From Acanthosepion lycidas (lineage: Eukaryota; Mollusca; Cephalopoda; Sepiida; Sepiidae), in assembly GCA_963932145.1 (NCBI GenBank), contig OZ010586.1:68089254-68153253 (forward strand): a stretch of DNA of 64,000 bases, read 5' to 3'. The notes under the pieces are model-generated. The model saw only the letters and a program-made list of their open reading frames with translations. It was not told where the DNA came from and ran no database searches. Of the stretch, positions 34,406 to 43,948 are shown piece after piece. A program made the position numbers and the translations under genes. Numbering within the stretch: the first letter of the stretch is position 1; each line of letters starts with the position of its first letter.

Positions 34406-34507
34406 ACGAAATCTTCTTCTATGCGCCGTGTTCATTTAGGGCGTAGAAGATCATGGCTCACCACAACTTCCTGTATTTTGTAGCTCTTAGTAAAATTTGT
34501 CTTTATA

Positions 34508-34694
34508 CAGTGTAACCCGGATATAAGAGACCCGGATATAAGATAAAGCCGGATATAAGAGAGATTTTCTCTGGTCCCAAATTACAGCCTGTGTTAATGT
34601 AAATAAATTAGACCATACCCGGATATAAGAGAAACCCGGGTATAAGAGACTTCTTCTCCGGTCCCGACAACTCTCCTATATCCCGGTTACACTG
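34508..34694. mobile_element. pogo/Tigger-like MITE (187 bp)
   Basis: Termini CAGTGTAACCCGGATATA and, inverted, CAGTGTAACCGGGATATA extend to about 23 bp with two mismatches. TA flanks both ends (34506-34507, 34695-34696). CAGTG-type ends with TA duplication fit pogo elements. CCGGATATAAG recurs about five times inside, perhaps as transposase-binding sites (inference). No transposase. Confidence 0.85.
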
Positions 34695-34973
34695 TATTAA
34701 TTCTGCAAACTATTTGCATAAGCTCTCCAGGTAGATTGTTCGTTGTTTTCCTCTGCCTCGCTTGCCTTCAATGTGTGTCCTGCGAATGTCAAATTTTCTA
34801 CGTCATCATTCCTCATTAAGTACTCCTGAAATTTCAGTTATCTCTTTCTTATTGTTTTCATTTTCCCTAAAACTCTGTCGTTGCTCGCACGATCAGTCCA
34901 TGGTATTCTCAGCATCCCTCTGTAGAACCATATTTCTGTTGCCCCAAGTCTCTTCTCGATCTGTAAGGAGATT

Positions 34974-34975
<2 letters not shown>

Positions 34976-35006
<31 letters not shown>

Positions 35007-37142
35007 CATTTCACCCCAAGCAAGGCGGGAAGCCACTAGGACGCAAGGGGTTACAGAAAATTTAAAGTAAGGTCAGATAGGAGTGATAGAAGAAAGGATG
35101 AGGGTAGTAGATAGATCAAGGCAACTGGAGATGTCGATTGACATTACACTTGAATAGCTGGAGATTATAGCTCACAGGGAAACAGTAATAGGGAAGGGAG
35201 TTCCACAGGCGAGAGGTGCGAGACATGAAGCTATTAGAGTAGAAGAGACGGCTACATTTAGGAGTTTCGACAGTGAATGGGTGAGTCATGCCCCAGTTCA
35301 CAATCGATTGGAGGTCCTTTTCGAGACGCACGGCCAGGCGAGTTTTGTCAGCGAGACTAGATTTGTTTTTGAGGTAGGAATAAATTGTGGTGTCATCCGC
35401 GTATATGCCAACTTGGGAAGTTATTGCGTCAGGGAGGTCATTTATGTAGATAAGGAATAGAGTGGGGCCTAGGATGTAGCCTTGAGGAACACCTGCGTTC
35501 GTGGGATAGGAACTGGAGGAGAATCCATTGAGAACGACCTTCAATTTACGGTTTGACAGGAATGATCGTATTAGGTTATATAATCGACCCGTAATGCCAT
35601 AACCCTGTAGCTTGCGAAGAAGGCCGGCATGCCAAACCCTATCAAATGCTTTGGAGATGTCTAGTGCCACGGCTCGGGCTTCCCCGTTATTTTGAAGAGC
35701 TCGGTAGACTGTTTCAGTGATGGCCGTAAGCACATCGGCTGTAGATCGGGCAAAGCGGAAACCATATTGCTTGTCTGAGAGCAGATTATGGGATGTGAGG
35801 TGGTTAACCACCCCGGTATTGATTAGGGCTTCGAAGATTTTGCCGAAGAGGGTAAGGAGACTGATAGGGCGGTAGTTGGAAGGGTCAGAGGGGTCGCCGG
35901 AGTTCTTGAAGACAGGAACGATAGAAGAGGACTTCCAGCAGTCAGGAAAACAAGATTCTTTGAGGCAGTAGTTGTATAGTTTAGAAAGGGCGGGCGCCAG
36001 TTCGGGCGCGCATTTCTTCAAGACAATGGCTGGTATCCCGTCTCTACCACTAGCCTTGTTGTTGTCTAAATTGGAGATAACGCCCAGTACCAAAGATGGG
36101 GTTATGTTTAACCCGCTTAATAAGGCCTCAGTTCTAAGAGGGAAGTCAGGTATGGGTACACCGGAAGAGTCGAGCGTCGAGTTGAATGAAAATTTCCGAG
36201 CAAAGCATTCAGCCTTGTTGGTAGAGGAGGTCAGGACTTCAAACTGGTTGAATAAAGGAGGTATAGAGGGTTTGCAATTGTTCAATACGCTCTTGCAGAA
36301 ACACCAATAATCTTTGGAGCCAAATTTGCGAGATGCAATACGTTCCTTCATCCGAGCCGCAAATAGTGACTTAGCATCGTTGAGGACACGCTTACACTCG
36401 TTACGGGCGGAGGCAAAGAGACGTCTATTGCAGTCAGACATGTCGCTACGGAATTGGTGGAAGTAGTGGTTCCTATGAGCGATGGCGGCTGAGCAAGCAG
36501 CCGAGAACCAGGGGGAGGAGCGCGACTTGACCCTATATTTCCTTGATGGGATGAAAGCGTCGATTCCAGCTTTAACCCAAGAAGAGACTTCAGAAGCACA
36601 TTCTTGGACGGGGAGCTTAAAGACTCCATCCCAGGGGACATCGCGGAGGAAATCACGGAACGCGTCCCAGTCAGCTCGTTGATAGTAGAACGAGGTTCTA
36701 GTGGTAGGAGGTTCTTTATAGGGGGTGGAGTTGAAGGAGATGTTAACTGATACTACTGCATGATCAGAGTTACCAAGAGGGCAGAGTTGCGAGGCGCTAC
36801 AGGATTCGGGGATGGAGGTAAAGCACAGGTCGAGAAGAGAGGCTTTACCTTCCCGGTTGAAGCCAAAACGAGTGGGAACTATCTGTGTGAGGGAATGGGA
36901 GATTGAAAAATTGAGCGTTTGAATGCCAGCGTGGTCAGTAGTAGCATTCTTAAGCCACAAGGTGTGATGGGCGTTAAAGTCGCCAAAAACAAAAATGTGA
37001 GCAAACGGGTGGAGGGAGAGAGCTTTGTCAAAGCTGTCAGAAATGCAATCGAGTATCTCACAGTCTTGAGAGGATGGAGAGCGGTAAAGGAAGCTGGGAT
37101 GGAGTCTTTAAGCTCCCCGTCCAAGATTGTGCTTCTGAAGTC
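34976..37142 (-). mobile_element. Young Jockey-like LINE (J1), 5'-truncated, with target duplication
   Basis: Flanked by AGATTGT at 34969-34975 and 37143-37149. The poly(A) tail appears as a T run at 34976-35002. Its 5' 49 bp (37094-37142) are an inverted copy of internal bases 36586-36634 with one mismatch, a rearrangement made during insertion. The long intact frame and clean tail suggest a recent insertion. Confidence 0.93.
35116..37098 (-). CDS. J1 LINE ORF2: endonuclease C-terminus, reverse transcriptase, tail
   Basis: Open for about 660 codons. The endonuclease part shows SFLYRSPSSQDCEIL, HIFVFGDFNAHHT and LGNSDHAVVSV, the Mg-binding and catalytic SDH motifs of EEP nucleases; its N-terminus is lost to 5' truncation. 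RT motifs follow: NYRPISLLTLFGK, YGFRFARSTADVL, ALDISKAFDRVWH, GVPQGYILGPTLFLIYINDL and the catalytic IYADDTTIY. After LQSIVNWG the frame jumps directly to MTHPFTVETPKC and TSRLWNSLPYYCFPVSYNLQ. The roughly 100+ residues (WLV.F...HRRNVASL) present in other copies are missing in frame. The product would nick target DNA and reverse-transcribe LINE RNA, but this copy lacks a full nuclease. Confidence 0.9.
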   Translation of the reverse strand, partial: PSFLYRSPSSQDCEILDCISDSFDKALSLHPFAHIFVFGDFNAHHTLWLKNATTDHAGIQTLNFSISHSLTQIVPTRFGFNREGKASLLDLCFTSIPESCSASQLCPLGNSDHAVVSVNISFNSTPYKEPPTTRTSFYYQRADWDAFRDFLRDVPWDGVFKLPVQECASEVSSWVKAGIDAFIPSRKYRVKSRSSPWFSAACSAAIAHRNHYFHQFRSDMSDCNRRLFASARNECKRVLNDAKSLFAARMKERIASRKFGSKDYWCFCKSVLNNCKPSIPPLFNQFEVLTSSTNKAECFARKFSFNSTLDSSGVPIPDFPLRTEALLSGLNITPSLVLGVISNLDNNKASGRDGIPAIVLKKCAPELAPALSKLYNYCLKESCFPDCWKSSSIVPVFKNSGDPSDPSNYRPISLLTLFGKIFEALINTGVVNHLTSHNLLSDKQYGFRFARSTADVLTAITETVYRALQNNGEARAVALDISKAFDRVWHAGLLRKLQGYGITGRLYNLIRSFLSNRKLKVVLNGFSSSSYPTNAGVPQGYILGPTLFLIYINDLPDAITSQVGIYADDTTIYSYLKNKSSLADKTRLAVRLEKDLQSIVNWGMTHPFTVETPKCSRLFYSNSFMSRTSRLWNSLPYYCFPVSYNLQLFKCNVNRHLQLP

Positions 37143-37235
37143 AGATTGTCCAGCATTCTTTGTTAAGTAGGAGTACCGATATTGCATAACAGTTCAGTAC
37201 ACTTTTATTTGTTTCCAATTGACAACGAAATACTG

Positions 37236-37942
37236 GGTCTCTAAACGCAAACACACAGGCGCATGCGCAAACTGACGCACACACGCTCTCAACGATATCT
37301 TATATGAAACCATAAATACCGACTGTCCCATTCTTGAACGATGACATTAATGGGTTTTATGAACAAACCTATCAATAATACCATATTTTTATACATCTAT
37401 AATTAATGCGAGATCTCTTAACCTATAATTTATAGCGGATGTTAACTTAATTTTAATTTTTAGAATTAATACCGAATTTTACGGTGAGTACTAATGGGCA
37501 AATATGGGCATAATATGTATGTCTGTGTGTGTGTTTATTTGTTTGTGTATGTGTGTGTGTGTGTGTGTGTTTGTGCATGTGCGTTCGCGTGTGTGTGAGA
37601 GTTGGTGTGTGTAGAAGATAGAACGTTAATCAGCGAGAGAAGTGAGTCTCTTTAAGGTTCGGGATATTTAATTTGTAAGTATTTCGATTCGATGTTGGAT
37701 ATTATGTATATTCACTAATACATACATAATGATTTTATTTCAAAAGCAAATTACCTCCTCTTTTTTAGAGAAAAAAAATTAACAATATGTGTGTGTGTAA
37801 TACCTTGTGGACAGTGAAAGAAAAAAAAGGTCCAAACGGCAATCCTCTATTTTCACAGGGAATTAAAGTGCTCAGCGCCTAGACTAGCCAGATATAGCAA
37901 AAAAGCTTCACAAACGTCAACACTCAACGAAGGCCACCTCGA
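37236..37942. other. Unassigned, with TG microsatellite
   Basis: TG-rich tract about 37524-37600. 37742-37780 (ATTACCTCCTCTTTTTTAGA) is the inverse of a segment at 53500-53540 and may be the edge of the same repeat family. Confidence 0.5.
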
Positions 37943-37983
37943 GTCGCAACTCAAGTTTTACACTCGCGTGATCTTCAGGCGAC
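37943..37983 (-). ncRNA. Hammerhead-ribozyme-like motif
   Basis: On the minus strand: GTCGC, CTGAAGA, TCACGCGAGTGT, AAA, ACTTGAGT, T, GCGAC. Stem I is 5 perfect pairs, stem II is CAC/GTG with a GCGA loop, stem III is ACT/AGT with a 2-nt loop, and the pre-cleavage base is T. Deviations are A for U at position 7 and A for the conserved G12, which would be expected to weaken cleavage. Confidence 0.5.
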
Positions 37984-38394
37984 TAGAACGCCTTAGCTAG
38001 AACATATATATTCGCGTGTACGAGCACTCAGTTTAAATAGATTTGTCACTGGATTCTGTCTGTATTTGTCGGGCTCTGTGTTAGTTTTAAACATACAACC
38101 ATGCGCGTACATACTTACAGAATAACTTACATATATAGGAATAACTTTAAAGTCAAACACATTTACTTACCTAAATATCTAGTGTCTACTTCAAAGTAGT
38201 ATTCATACTGAGATCATACAAGGGTTACTGTACATAAACGCTAGACGTAAACGATCATACTACATCCTGTTTGCATGTTCCAATTACGCAAACGTTTCAG
38301 TACCCTCTCGTTTATCATATCTTTTAAATATTAATCATGATTTTATACAGTGATAACGTTATGATAAAAGAGGGATTGGAGTCCAAATACACAA
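37984..38394. other. Unassigned spacer
   Basis: Nothing recognised. Confidence 0.45.
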
Positions 38395-38395
38395 T

Positions 38396-38470
<75 letters not shown>

Positions 38471-38480
38471 GCGTGTGTGT
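38395..38480. repeat. (TA)n(TG)n microsatellite
   Basis: TA run to about 38443 then TG. Confidence 0.96.
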
Positions 38481-38723
38481 ACAGGATGTATAAAAAATGT
38501 TCCTTACATCAAAACAAGGACAAAAATCCACATAAACAAATGTCCCCAAATCCTTCGTTTAAGATTGAAGAAAGTTTACGGCAGATGGCGCTATGTTACA
38601 TTGTAGACGAGGTTACATTATTCGTTCGTATACATTTGTGACTAGTTTGTTTTCATTAATCTTTTTCCATTTTATCATGTAATTTCCCCAATACTGTTCT
38701 TGATATATATATATATATATATA
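38481..38723. other. Unassigned spacer
   Basis: Short TA run near 38704-38722; otherwise nothing recognised. Confidence 0.45.
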
Positions 38724-38758
38724 CTTTATTTTAGGATATTATATTAAAAACATGGGAA

Positions 38759-38817
38759 TAACGCCACATAAATGCAATCATGTTTCGATGTGTATCAACA
38801 CATCTCATTGGGCGTTA
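38759..38817 (-). ncRNA. Degenerate hammerhead-like motif, left arm of foldback
   Basis: Stem I TAACGC/GCGTTA, a perfect 7-bp stem II GATGTGT/ACACATC with TGAT loop, GAAA, and stem III ACAT/ATGT. The first core strand is damaged (CAATGAG) and the pre-cleavage base is G, which is not cleavable, so it is probably inactive. Confidence 0.4.
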
Positions 38818-39071
38818 GTAAGTGACTGGTTAGTAGACAATTTATTGAAATTTAAAAACACATACAACCACTTTTCACGCAAAAAAGGAAAAAAAGAAAA
38901 AGAAATTTCCCCCCTTTTCTTTTTTTCCCCTTATTCTTTTTTTTCTCTGGAGAAAAGATTGTATCTTGTGTCTTTCTTTTTTACTCGTGTTCGTTTCTTC
39001 CTTTTTTTGCGTGAAAAGTGGTTGTATGTGATTTTAAATTTCAATAAATTGTCTACTAACCAGTCATTAAC

Positions 39072-39130
39072 TAACGGCTGATGCGATATGTTAATACACA
39101 TCGAAACATGATTGCATTTATGTGGCGTTA
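39072..39130 (+). ncRNA. Degenerate hammerhead-like motif, right arm of foldback
   Basis: Same architecture as the left arm with CTGATG preserved, stem II GATATGT/ACACATC with one mismatch, GAAA, and stem III ACAT/ATGT. Pre-cleavage G again. Together the arms imply an ancestral CTGATGAG core. Confidence 0.4.
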
Positions 39131-39165
39131 TTCACATGTTTTTGATGTAATATCCTAAAATAAAG

Positions 39166-39253
39166 AATTTTGTTTTACTGTTTTATTGAGACCCTATTAA
39201 ATTAATGTTACGAACGTCGCAATTTATATTCGATTCGTTCTCCTTTCATATAT

Positions 39254-39298
<45 letters not shown>

Positions 39299-39303
39299 TG
39301 TGT
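39166..39303. repeat. Element tail and (AC)n microsatellite
   Basis: 39166-39250 matches 53690-53770 (AATTAATGTTACGA, CGTTCTC). An AC run follows at about 39259-39293. Confidence 0.7.
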
Positions 39304-40534
39304 GAATTTGTGTAATTGAGGATCTGCTTATATATCACGTGTGTCGCAATCAATTGTGTATCTTTTGATATTTAATTTATTTTCGAAGTTTGTATTCAGT
39401 CGACAATACAAAATGGTTACTTTGCCGATTTTATTCCTTAAAAAAAAATCTGGATATCATTGGTCGTTGGGGACAAAAAACAAGCAGATGAGTCACTAAA
39501 GAACCGGAGATTGTTGATTTTTCTCTCTGAAAAGCGTCACTGCATCAACTCCTTTCCTTCACTGGAACACAATTGAAGTGCATGACATTGAAGACAGTAG
39601 AAGGTTGGCTAGCTACGTCAGTTTGAACAGACATCAGGTGATTGTCTGCTTTGTCTGTCCATTAAAAGAAAATAATACTTTGTTTAGCGGAGTGGGTTAG
39701 TGGCTATATCAAAAGAGAGGATTAAGAATTATTTTCATTCTTTTGTTATATTCTTAACCTTGAGAATGAGAAACTGTCCTCGATTGATTGCATTAATGTC
39801 ACTCCGTGTCTCAGAAAATCTCTTCTTAAACCCCATCTCCACTTGTACACATCCAATTATTTTAAGTTGATACATGATTTTGACGTCTCTAGCTGTTTCT
39901 TAGATTTTAAAATCTTTTAAGTGCAATATTCATTCAGGTCGTTTAACACCCCACAAGTTTTTAACTGTTATCGCCTTAAGCAATATTTATCCCTTTGGAC
40001 CTTTTCTGATAATTAACCCCAAAATACATATTAATTCACCCCAAAATACATATTAATTCATCCCAAAATTAAAAGAATTTATGTTTACTAAAATTCACAC
40101 CAAATTCTCCCAAAGCGAAGCCGTTCAAATGTATTCCGGTTTGGTTGACCTTTGTATTCGCCCCAAATGTGGGCAACTCGGGTGCGCTATTTCTAAGTGT
40201 GGGGTGTACATGCTCGCTCACCCCGGTAAACAAGTCAAAAACCCATTTTTTCTTTTCTTTTTAAATGGCAAAAAATCGTTGTAAGTACCTCGGATATCAT
40301 CGGATATCGGGTTGGAGTTGTTGCGAGGTAAGATAAACAAATTTTGATTTTAAAATTATAAAATCAAAAGAGTGCCAAAAATTAAATAAAAAAACAAACA
40401 CTGATTTAAAATTTGTAATTTCTTGGGGTGAATTCATATTTGCCACAAGTAACTTTACATTCTTGGGGGGGGGGAATTAACAAAAAAGATCCATCCCTTT
40501 TTCGAAAGGAACCGCCCAAGATTCAAAATACAAA
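39304..40534. other. Unassigned sequence
   Basis: No gene or repeat recognised. CCCCAAAATACATATTAATTC is repeated in tandem near 40017-40060. The 67-codon frame at 40081-40284 has no motif. Confidence 0.4.
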
Positions 40535-41070
40535 TTGAAGACATCAAGCTCAAACAAGTACAAAAACTGAAATAACTAGGAAGTTATTTTAATAGAGGCC
40601 GGAAAATGTGACACCGAAATCCAAAAGTTAGGCAAAATATTAAGAAACAAAAAAAAAATCGTAAGATAAAAAATTAGATTGTTATGCAATATCGGTCTTC
40701 CTACATAGCAGCAAATGCTGGCTAATATCATCTCAGGGGAAGAAGAAGCATAAATGCGGTCGATAGATATAGATAGAGAGTACCATGGACTGAACATGTG
40801 AGCAACGACGAAGTTTTAGGGTAAATGGAAAGAAAATGAACGCATACTTAGAATCCGAAAGAGACGTCTGAGATTTCTAGGGTACATAAGTAGAAAATAA
40901 GGCTTTGAAAATTTGACACTCACAGGATAGATTGAAATCAGGAGGGACAGGAGAAAGCAGCGCATAACGTACCTCAACGAGCTTGTGTAAGTGGCTGGCA
41001 AAACAGTGGTTATGATCGTCCACGTGCTGAAGGGACACGATACAAAGAAGAAGAAGAAGACGACGACTTA
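40535..41070 (+). mobile_element. RTE-like LINE 3' end with GAA-type tail
   Basis: From TGACACCGAAATCCAAAAG (CDTEIQK) through GAGTACCATGGACTGAACAT (RVPWTEHVS) to GAAGGGACACGATACAAAGA, ending in (AAG)n at about 41046-41064, the repeated tail of this family. Several stops. Confidence 0.82.
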
Positions 41071-41084
41071 AGTAAGTTATTTTG

Positions 41085-41270
41085 ATCTGTCTATATTTCT
41101 AAGATGAGGTATTGTAACTATATTCTTCGGATTGTTGTCCTCACCTGTGAACGAAATAAAGGGTTCAGTTCGAAATTCTAATCACCTGAAGGAGGCCGGA
41201 ACGTGCAACGGCCGAAACGTCGTGAATATGGCAACAAATATGAGAACAACAGTCCGAAAAACGTAAATAG
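41085..41270. mobile_element. HH-SINE, inverted joined fragments
   Basis: 41090-41147 is the family's end in minus orientation (TATTTCTAAGATGAGGTATT). 41150-41270 is the 3' part in plus orientation containing the hammerhead-like core. The two overlap in content and face each other. Confidence 0.65.
41182..41225 (+). ncRNA. Hammerhead-ribozyme-like motif in HH-SINE
   Basis: TCAC, CTGAAGG, stem II GGCCG/CGGCC, GAAA, CGTC, GTGA. Stem I TCAC/GTGA is perfect. The last base of the first core strand is G instead of A. Confidence 0.5.
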
Positions 41271-41274
41271 TGTA

Positions 41275-41850
41275 GGTTCTTTGATGTTTATCTCTGCCTC
41301 ACTTGCCATCAATAAGTCCTGTGAGTGTCAATTTCTCCAAGCCATCGTTCCTCGTTTCTTCTTTTATGCACCGTGTCCCTTCAAGACGTAGGCGATCATG
41401 GATCTCCACTCCCCTCTATACCTTGTAATTCTCAAAATGTTTTGTCCTTCTTATAATTCTTCCAAACCCTGTTCTGTCATCCACTTGCTTAAGCCCGCTT
41501 GGTATGTCACGCATTGCTTTCCTTTGTCTTTCTTTCCCTCTATCCGCCCTGTGAGTATCAGATTCTTCAATCCCTCCTTTCTCATTACGTGTCCCAGAAA
41601 TTTCAGCTACCTCTTCCTGATGCTAAGTATAAGCTTCCCCCTTATTTGCATCCTCTCCAAAACCTCATCGTTGCTCACATGTTCGGTATATCACTAAATT
41701 TCATCCGTCTCTTTCTAAGTGTTCTTTTTTACTTCCATTTTCCTTAAAACAAACTCATTTATCGCATGTTTTATCCAGCATTCTTCTGAGCCACCATATT
41801 TATTTTAATTAAACTATCCTTTTCACCTGTAAGGCAATTATCCAGCATTT
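41275..41850 (-). mobile_element. RTE-like LINE fragments, one inside another
   Basis: 41275-41356 (TCTGCCTCACTTGCCATC, AGTCCTGTGAGTGTCA) is a piece of the family. A second copy starts at TGCACCGTGTCCCTTC (41370) and runs to 41850. The CACTAAATTTCATCCGTCTC block near 41690 repeats an earlier part, indicating an internal duplication. Confidence 0.7.
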
Positions 41851-42024
41851 ACTGACTCGAAGTCAACTTTTCCAAAACAAATCTGGATTTCGAATGAAAG
41901 CAGTGATGTTACTACCCTGGACCCATCATAAAAAATCAGGATATGTGTTATAATGGAAAGACCTATTCTATAGTTAATATAACTCTCACCTATAATAAGT
42001 AGGAGTAGTAAGAGTAACAAGTCA
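41851..42024. other. Short unassigned spacer
   Basis: Nothing recognised. Confidence 0.45.
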
Positions 42025-42600
42025 GTCGCTCAGTGGGTCGGTCTGAGTTCAGTCTGAAGTCGGACGACCGGCTGACCGGTTGAACTCCCTGCCGTCGGGC
42101 GGGGTCGAACTCGAACTCGAACGAGGCTACGCCGAAGGGCGAATTCTCTTTCGGGGAGGTAAACCGACCCTGAACACATTTATACGGGTTCAAAGGGCAT
42201 ATTTTTGGCTGAGACCACGGGCTCGGAGATCCCATGCTAAACCGGCCTTGTACCACATGATCCCCTCGCAGGGGGGGGGGTTCTAAATACCGTCGTTCAG
42301 TGGGTCAGTCAGGCTGACCGGCTGATCGGTTGAACTCTCTGCCTTTGGGTGGGGATGAACCCGAACGAGGCTACGCCGAAGGGCGGAGTCTCTTTCGGGG
42401 AGGTAAACCGACCCTGAACCCGTTTATACGGGTTCAAAGGGCATATTTTTGACTGAGACCACGGGCTCGGAGATCCCACGTTAAACCGGCCTTGTGCCAC
42501 ATGATACCCTCGTGGGGGGGGTGACTAAATACCGTCGCTCAGTGGGTCACTCAGTGAGTCGATGTCGGACGACCGTTAGTCGGATACTAAAGTTTCAGCG
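42025..42600 (-). repeat. GC-rich tandem repeat, two units of about 240-270 bp plus partial
   Basis: Units start at 42025 and 42293, and a partial unit at 42533, each with GTCGCTCAGTGGGTC. Both full units contain GAGGCTACGCCGAAGGGCG, TCTTTCGGGGAGGTAAACCG and GAGACCACGGGCTCGGAGAT. On the minus strand both keep an open frame with GSPSPWSQ, KICPLNPYK and VQGRFTSPKE. It stands out as GC-rich in an AT-rich window. Strand is that of the frame; the function is unknown. Confidence 0.85.
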
Positions 42601-42979
42601 ACCACAACTAGATTTCTCTTTTTATTTCTATTTTATCAAGTTCCTAACGTTTTGTACGTCGAACCTATTTTAGGACCGACTTATATACAAGCCTCCACTG
42701 TGAAACCCCACTCCATAACAATATGGAATTAATAAATACCAAACACTTCGAGTGCATCGGTATATGGATCATTTATAACCAATTTATTACAGGAGATATG
42801 ACATAGATTATGACATATACTTGGACATAACACTGCAAGATGCCGCAAGTCATTAACGCAAAAAATCGTGTTGTATCCTTTAATAGCCTCGACAGGTCGC
42901 GAATTTCATATGGATGCTACGCATAGCGCCAAACACGTTCAAAAATATCTAAACTGTCAACTGTATTCTCAGATAGATG
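42601..42979. other. Unassigned spacer
   Basis: Nothing recognised. Confidence 0.45.
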
Positions 42980-43300
42980 GTTAAGAATGGCTTCGAGCGA
43001 GTGAAGTATATAGGTCTTAGTGAGGTTGTGAGTTCAATACCTGTCCAAAGCAGAGGTGAACAAAAAATAAACTTGAAGAGTTGAGTTACTAAAGGGAATT
43101 AACTGAAACTAAGGTATCCAGAAAGGGCGTGGCACATGGAACTAGAATAATCTACCCAAGTTTACTAAATAATGGGTTAGGTTCAAAATTCCAACATATC
43201 ACCTGAAGAAGGCAGACGGTACAGCGACCGAAACGTCGTGAATATGACAATAAAGACGAGGGCAATGTAAATAGTGTAAATAGTTATAATAAATATAGAC
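42980..43300 (+). mobile_element. HH-SINE with tRNA-like head and hammerhead-like core
   Basis: GTTGTGAGTTCAATACCTG is the box B-like part of the head; AAGGGCGTGGCACATGGAAC the body; then the hammerhead-like core (43199-43241) and AATATGACAATAAAGACGAG. Same order as 28205-28600 reversed. Confidence 0.65.
43199..43241 (+). ncRNA. Hammerhead-ribozyme-like motif in HH-SINE
   Basis: TCAC, CTGAAGA, weakly paired stem II, GAAA, CGTC, GTGA. Stem I is perfect; stem II has decayed compared with other copies. Confidence 0.5.
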
Positions 43301-43377
43301 ACAAAAGAGACAATTTAAAAAACAACACATTAAACGTATTAGTTGTTCCTCGTAACACGACTGACTACAATTTTGAC

Positions 43378-43425
43378 AAAAAAAAAAAAAAGAAAAAAAA
43401 AAAAAGAAAAAAAAGAAAAGAAAAT
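43378..43425. repeat. A-rich tract
   Basis: A runs with isolated G. 43301-43377 unassigned. Confidence 0.95.
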
Positions 43426-43948
43426 GCTACTCTAATTAAAATAGAAAATAATTAATTATAAGTAAAATGTTTACAAAGTAATTTAATCGCTAGTTCATCC
43501 ACAATAAATTTATGTCCAGGTTCTTACATTTCACCATTCTTGGCGAATCCTTTGTTGCCGCAGTGTGGGATATTTAATAACAAAAATGATGAAAGCAAGC
43601 AAAAGAATCTAAATGAAATTGGTTATATTATATACCCAAAAAACATTAACGAAACTCTTTTTCTAAACTTAACTTTCCCAGCGTTTCTCGATCGCGCACA
43701 TATGTAATCGTATCAACGTGAAAAAACTTATGAAGTCCTATGGTACGAAACGCGTCACACGAAAACTGTTTTTCACTTTGCTGTACATCTTTCCTCCAAA
43801 ACTGTTCTTGTTTTTTTTAAAAATGATGTATATGTTGTTATCTCAAAGTCCCCAACGATTTAACAAGCGGCTGACGATTACAAGAGGTTTCAACGGTTGG
43901 CTCAGCGGATGAAGAGGGCTACGCATGACGGACATGTTACAGAAGGCG
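43426..43948. other. Unassigned, with weak hammerhead-like string
   Basis: 43727-43763 reads CTTATGAAGTCC, TATGGTACGAAAC, GCGTC. It resembles a CTGATGA...GAAAC core with several faults. Nothing else recognised. Confidence 0.3.

Larger units (their letters stand above)
34406..37235 (-). mobile_element. RTE-like LINE 3' end, host of two insertions
   Basis: Pieces 34406-34507, 34695-34975 and 37143-37235 are collinear with the uninterrupted copies. A pogo-like MITE lies between the first two and a Jockey-like LINE between the last two. The RTE-like copy is therefore older than both. Confidence 0.85.
38724..39165. mobile_element. Foldback element with 165-bp inverted arms
   Basis: 38724-38888 and 39000-39165 are inverted copies with few differences (shared TTTTAGGATATTA, CCACATAAATGCAATCATG, GACTGGTTAGTAGACAATTT). 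The 111-bp loop is mostly polypyrimidine. The right arm and following sequence to 39250 match 53570-53775, so each arm is one copy of a dispersed family. Confidence 0.88.

Noticed and set aside
40081-40284. 67-codon frame with several cysteines
   Set aside because: No motif, no splice context, poly(T)-derived Phe run at the end.
43720-43770. Hammerhead-like string CTTATGAAGTCC...GAAACGCGTC
   Set aside because: First core strand and stem II are both faulty; kept only as a weak note in the spacer entry.
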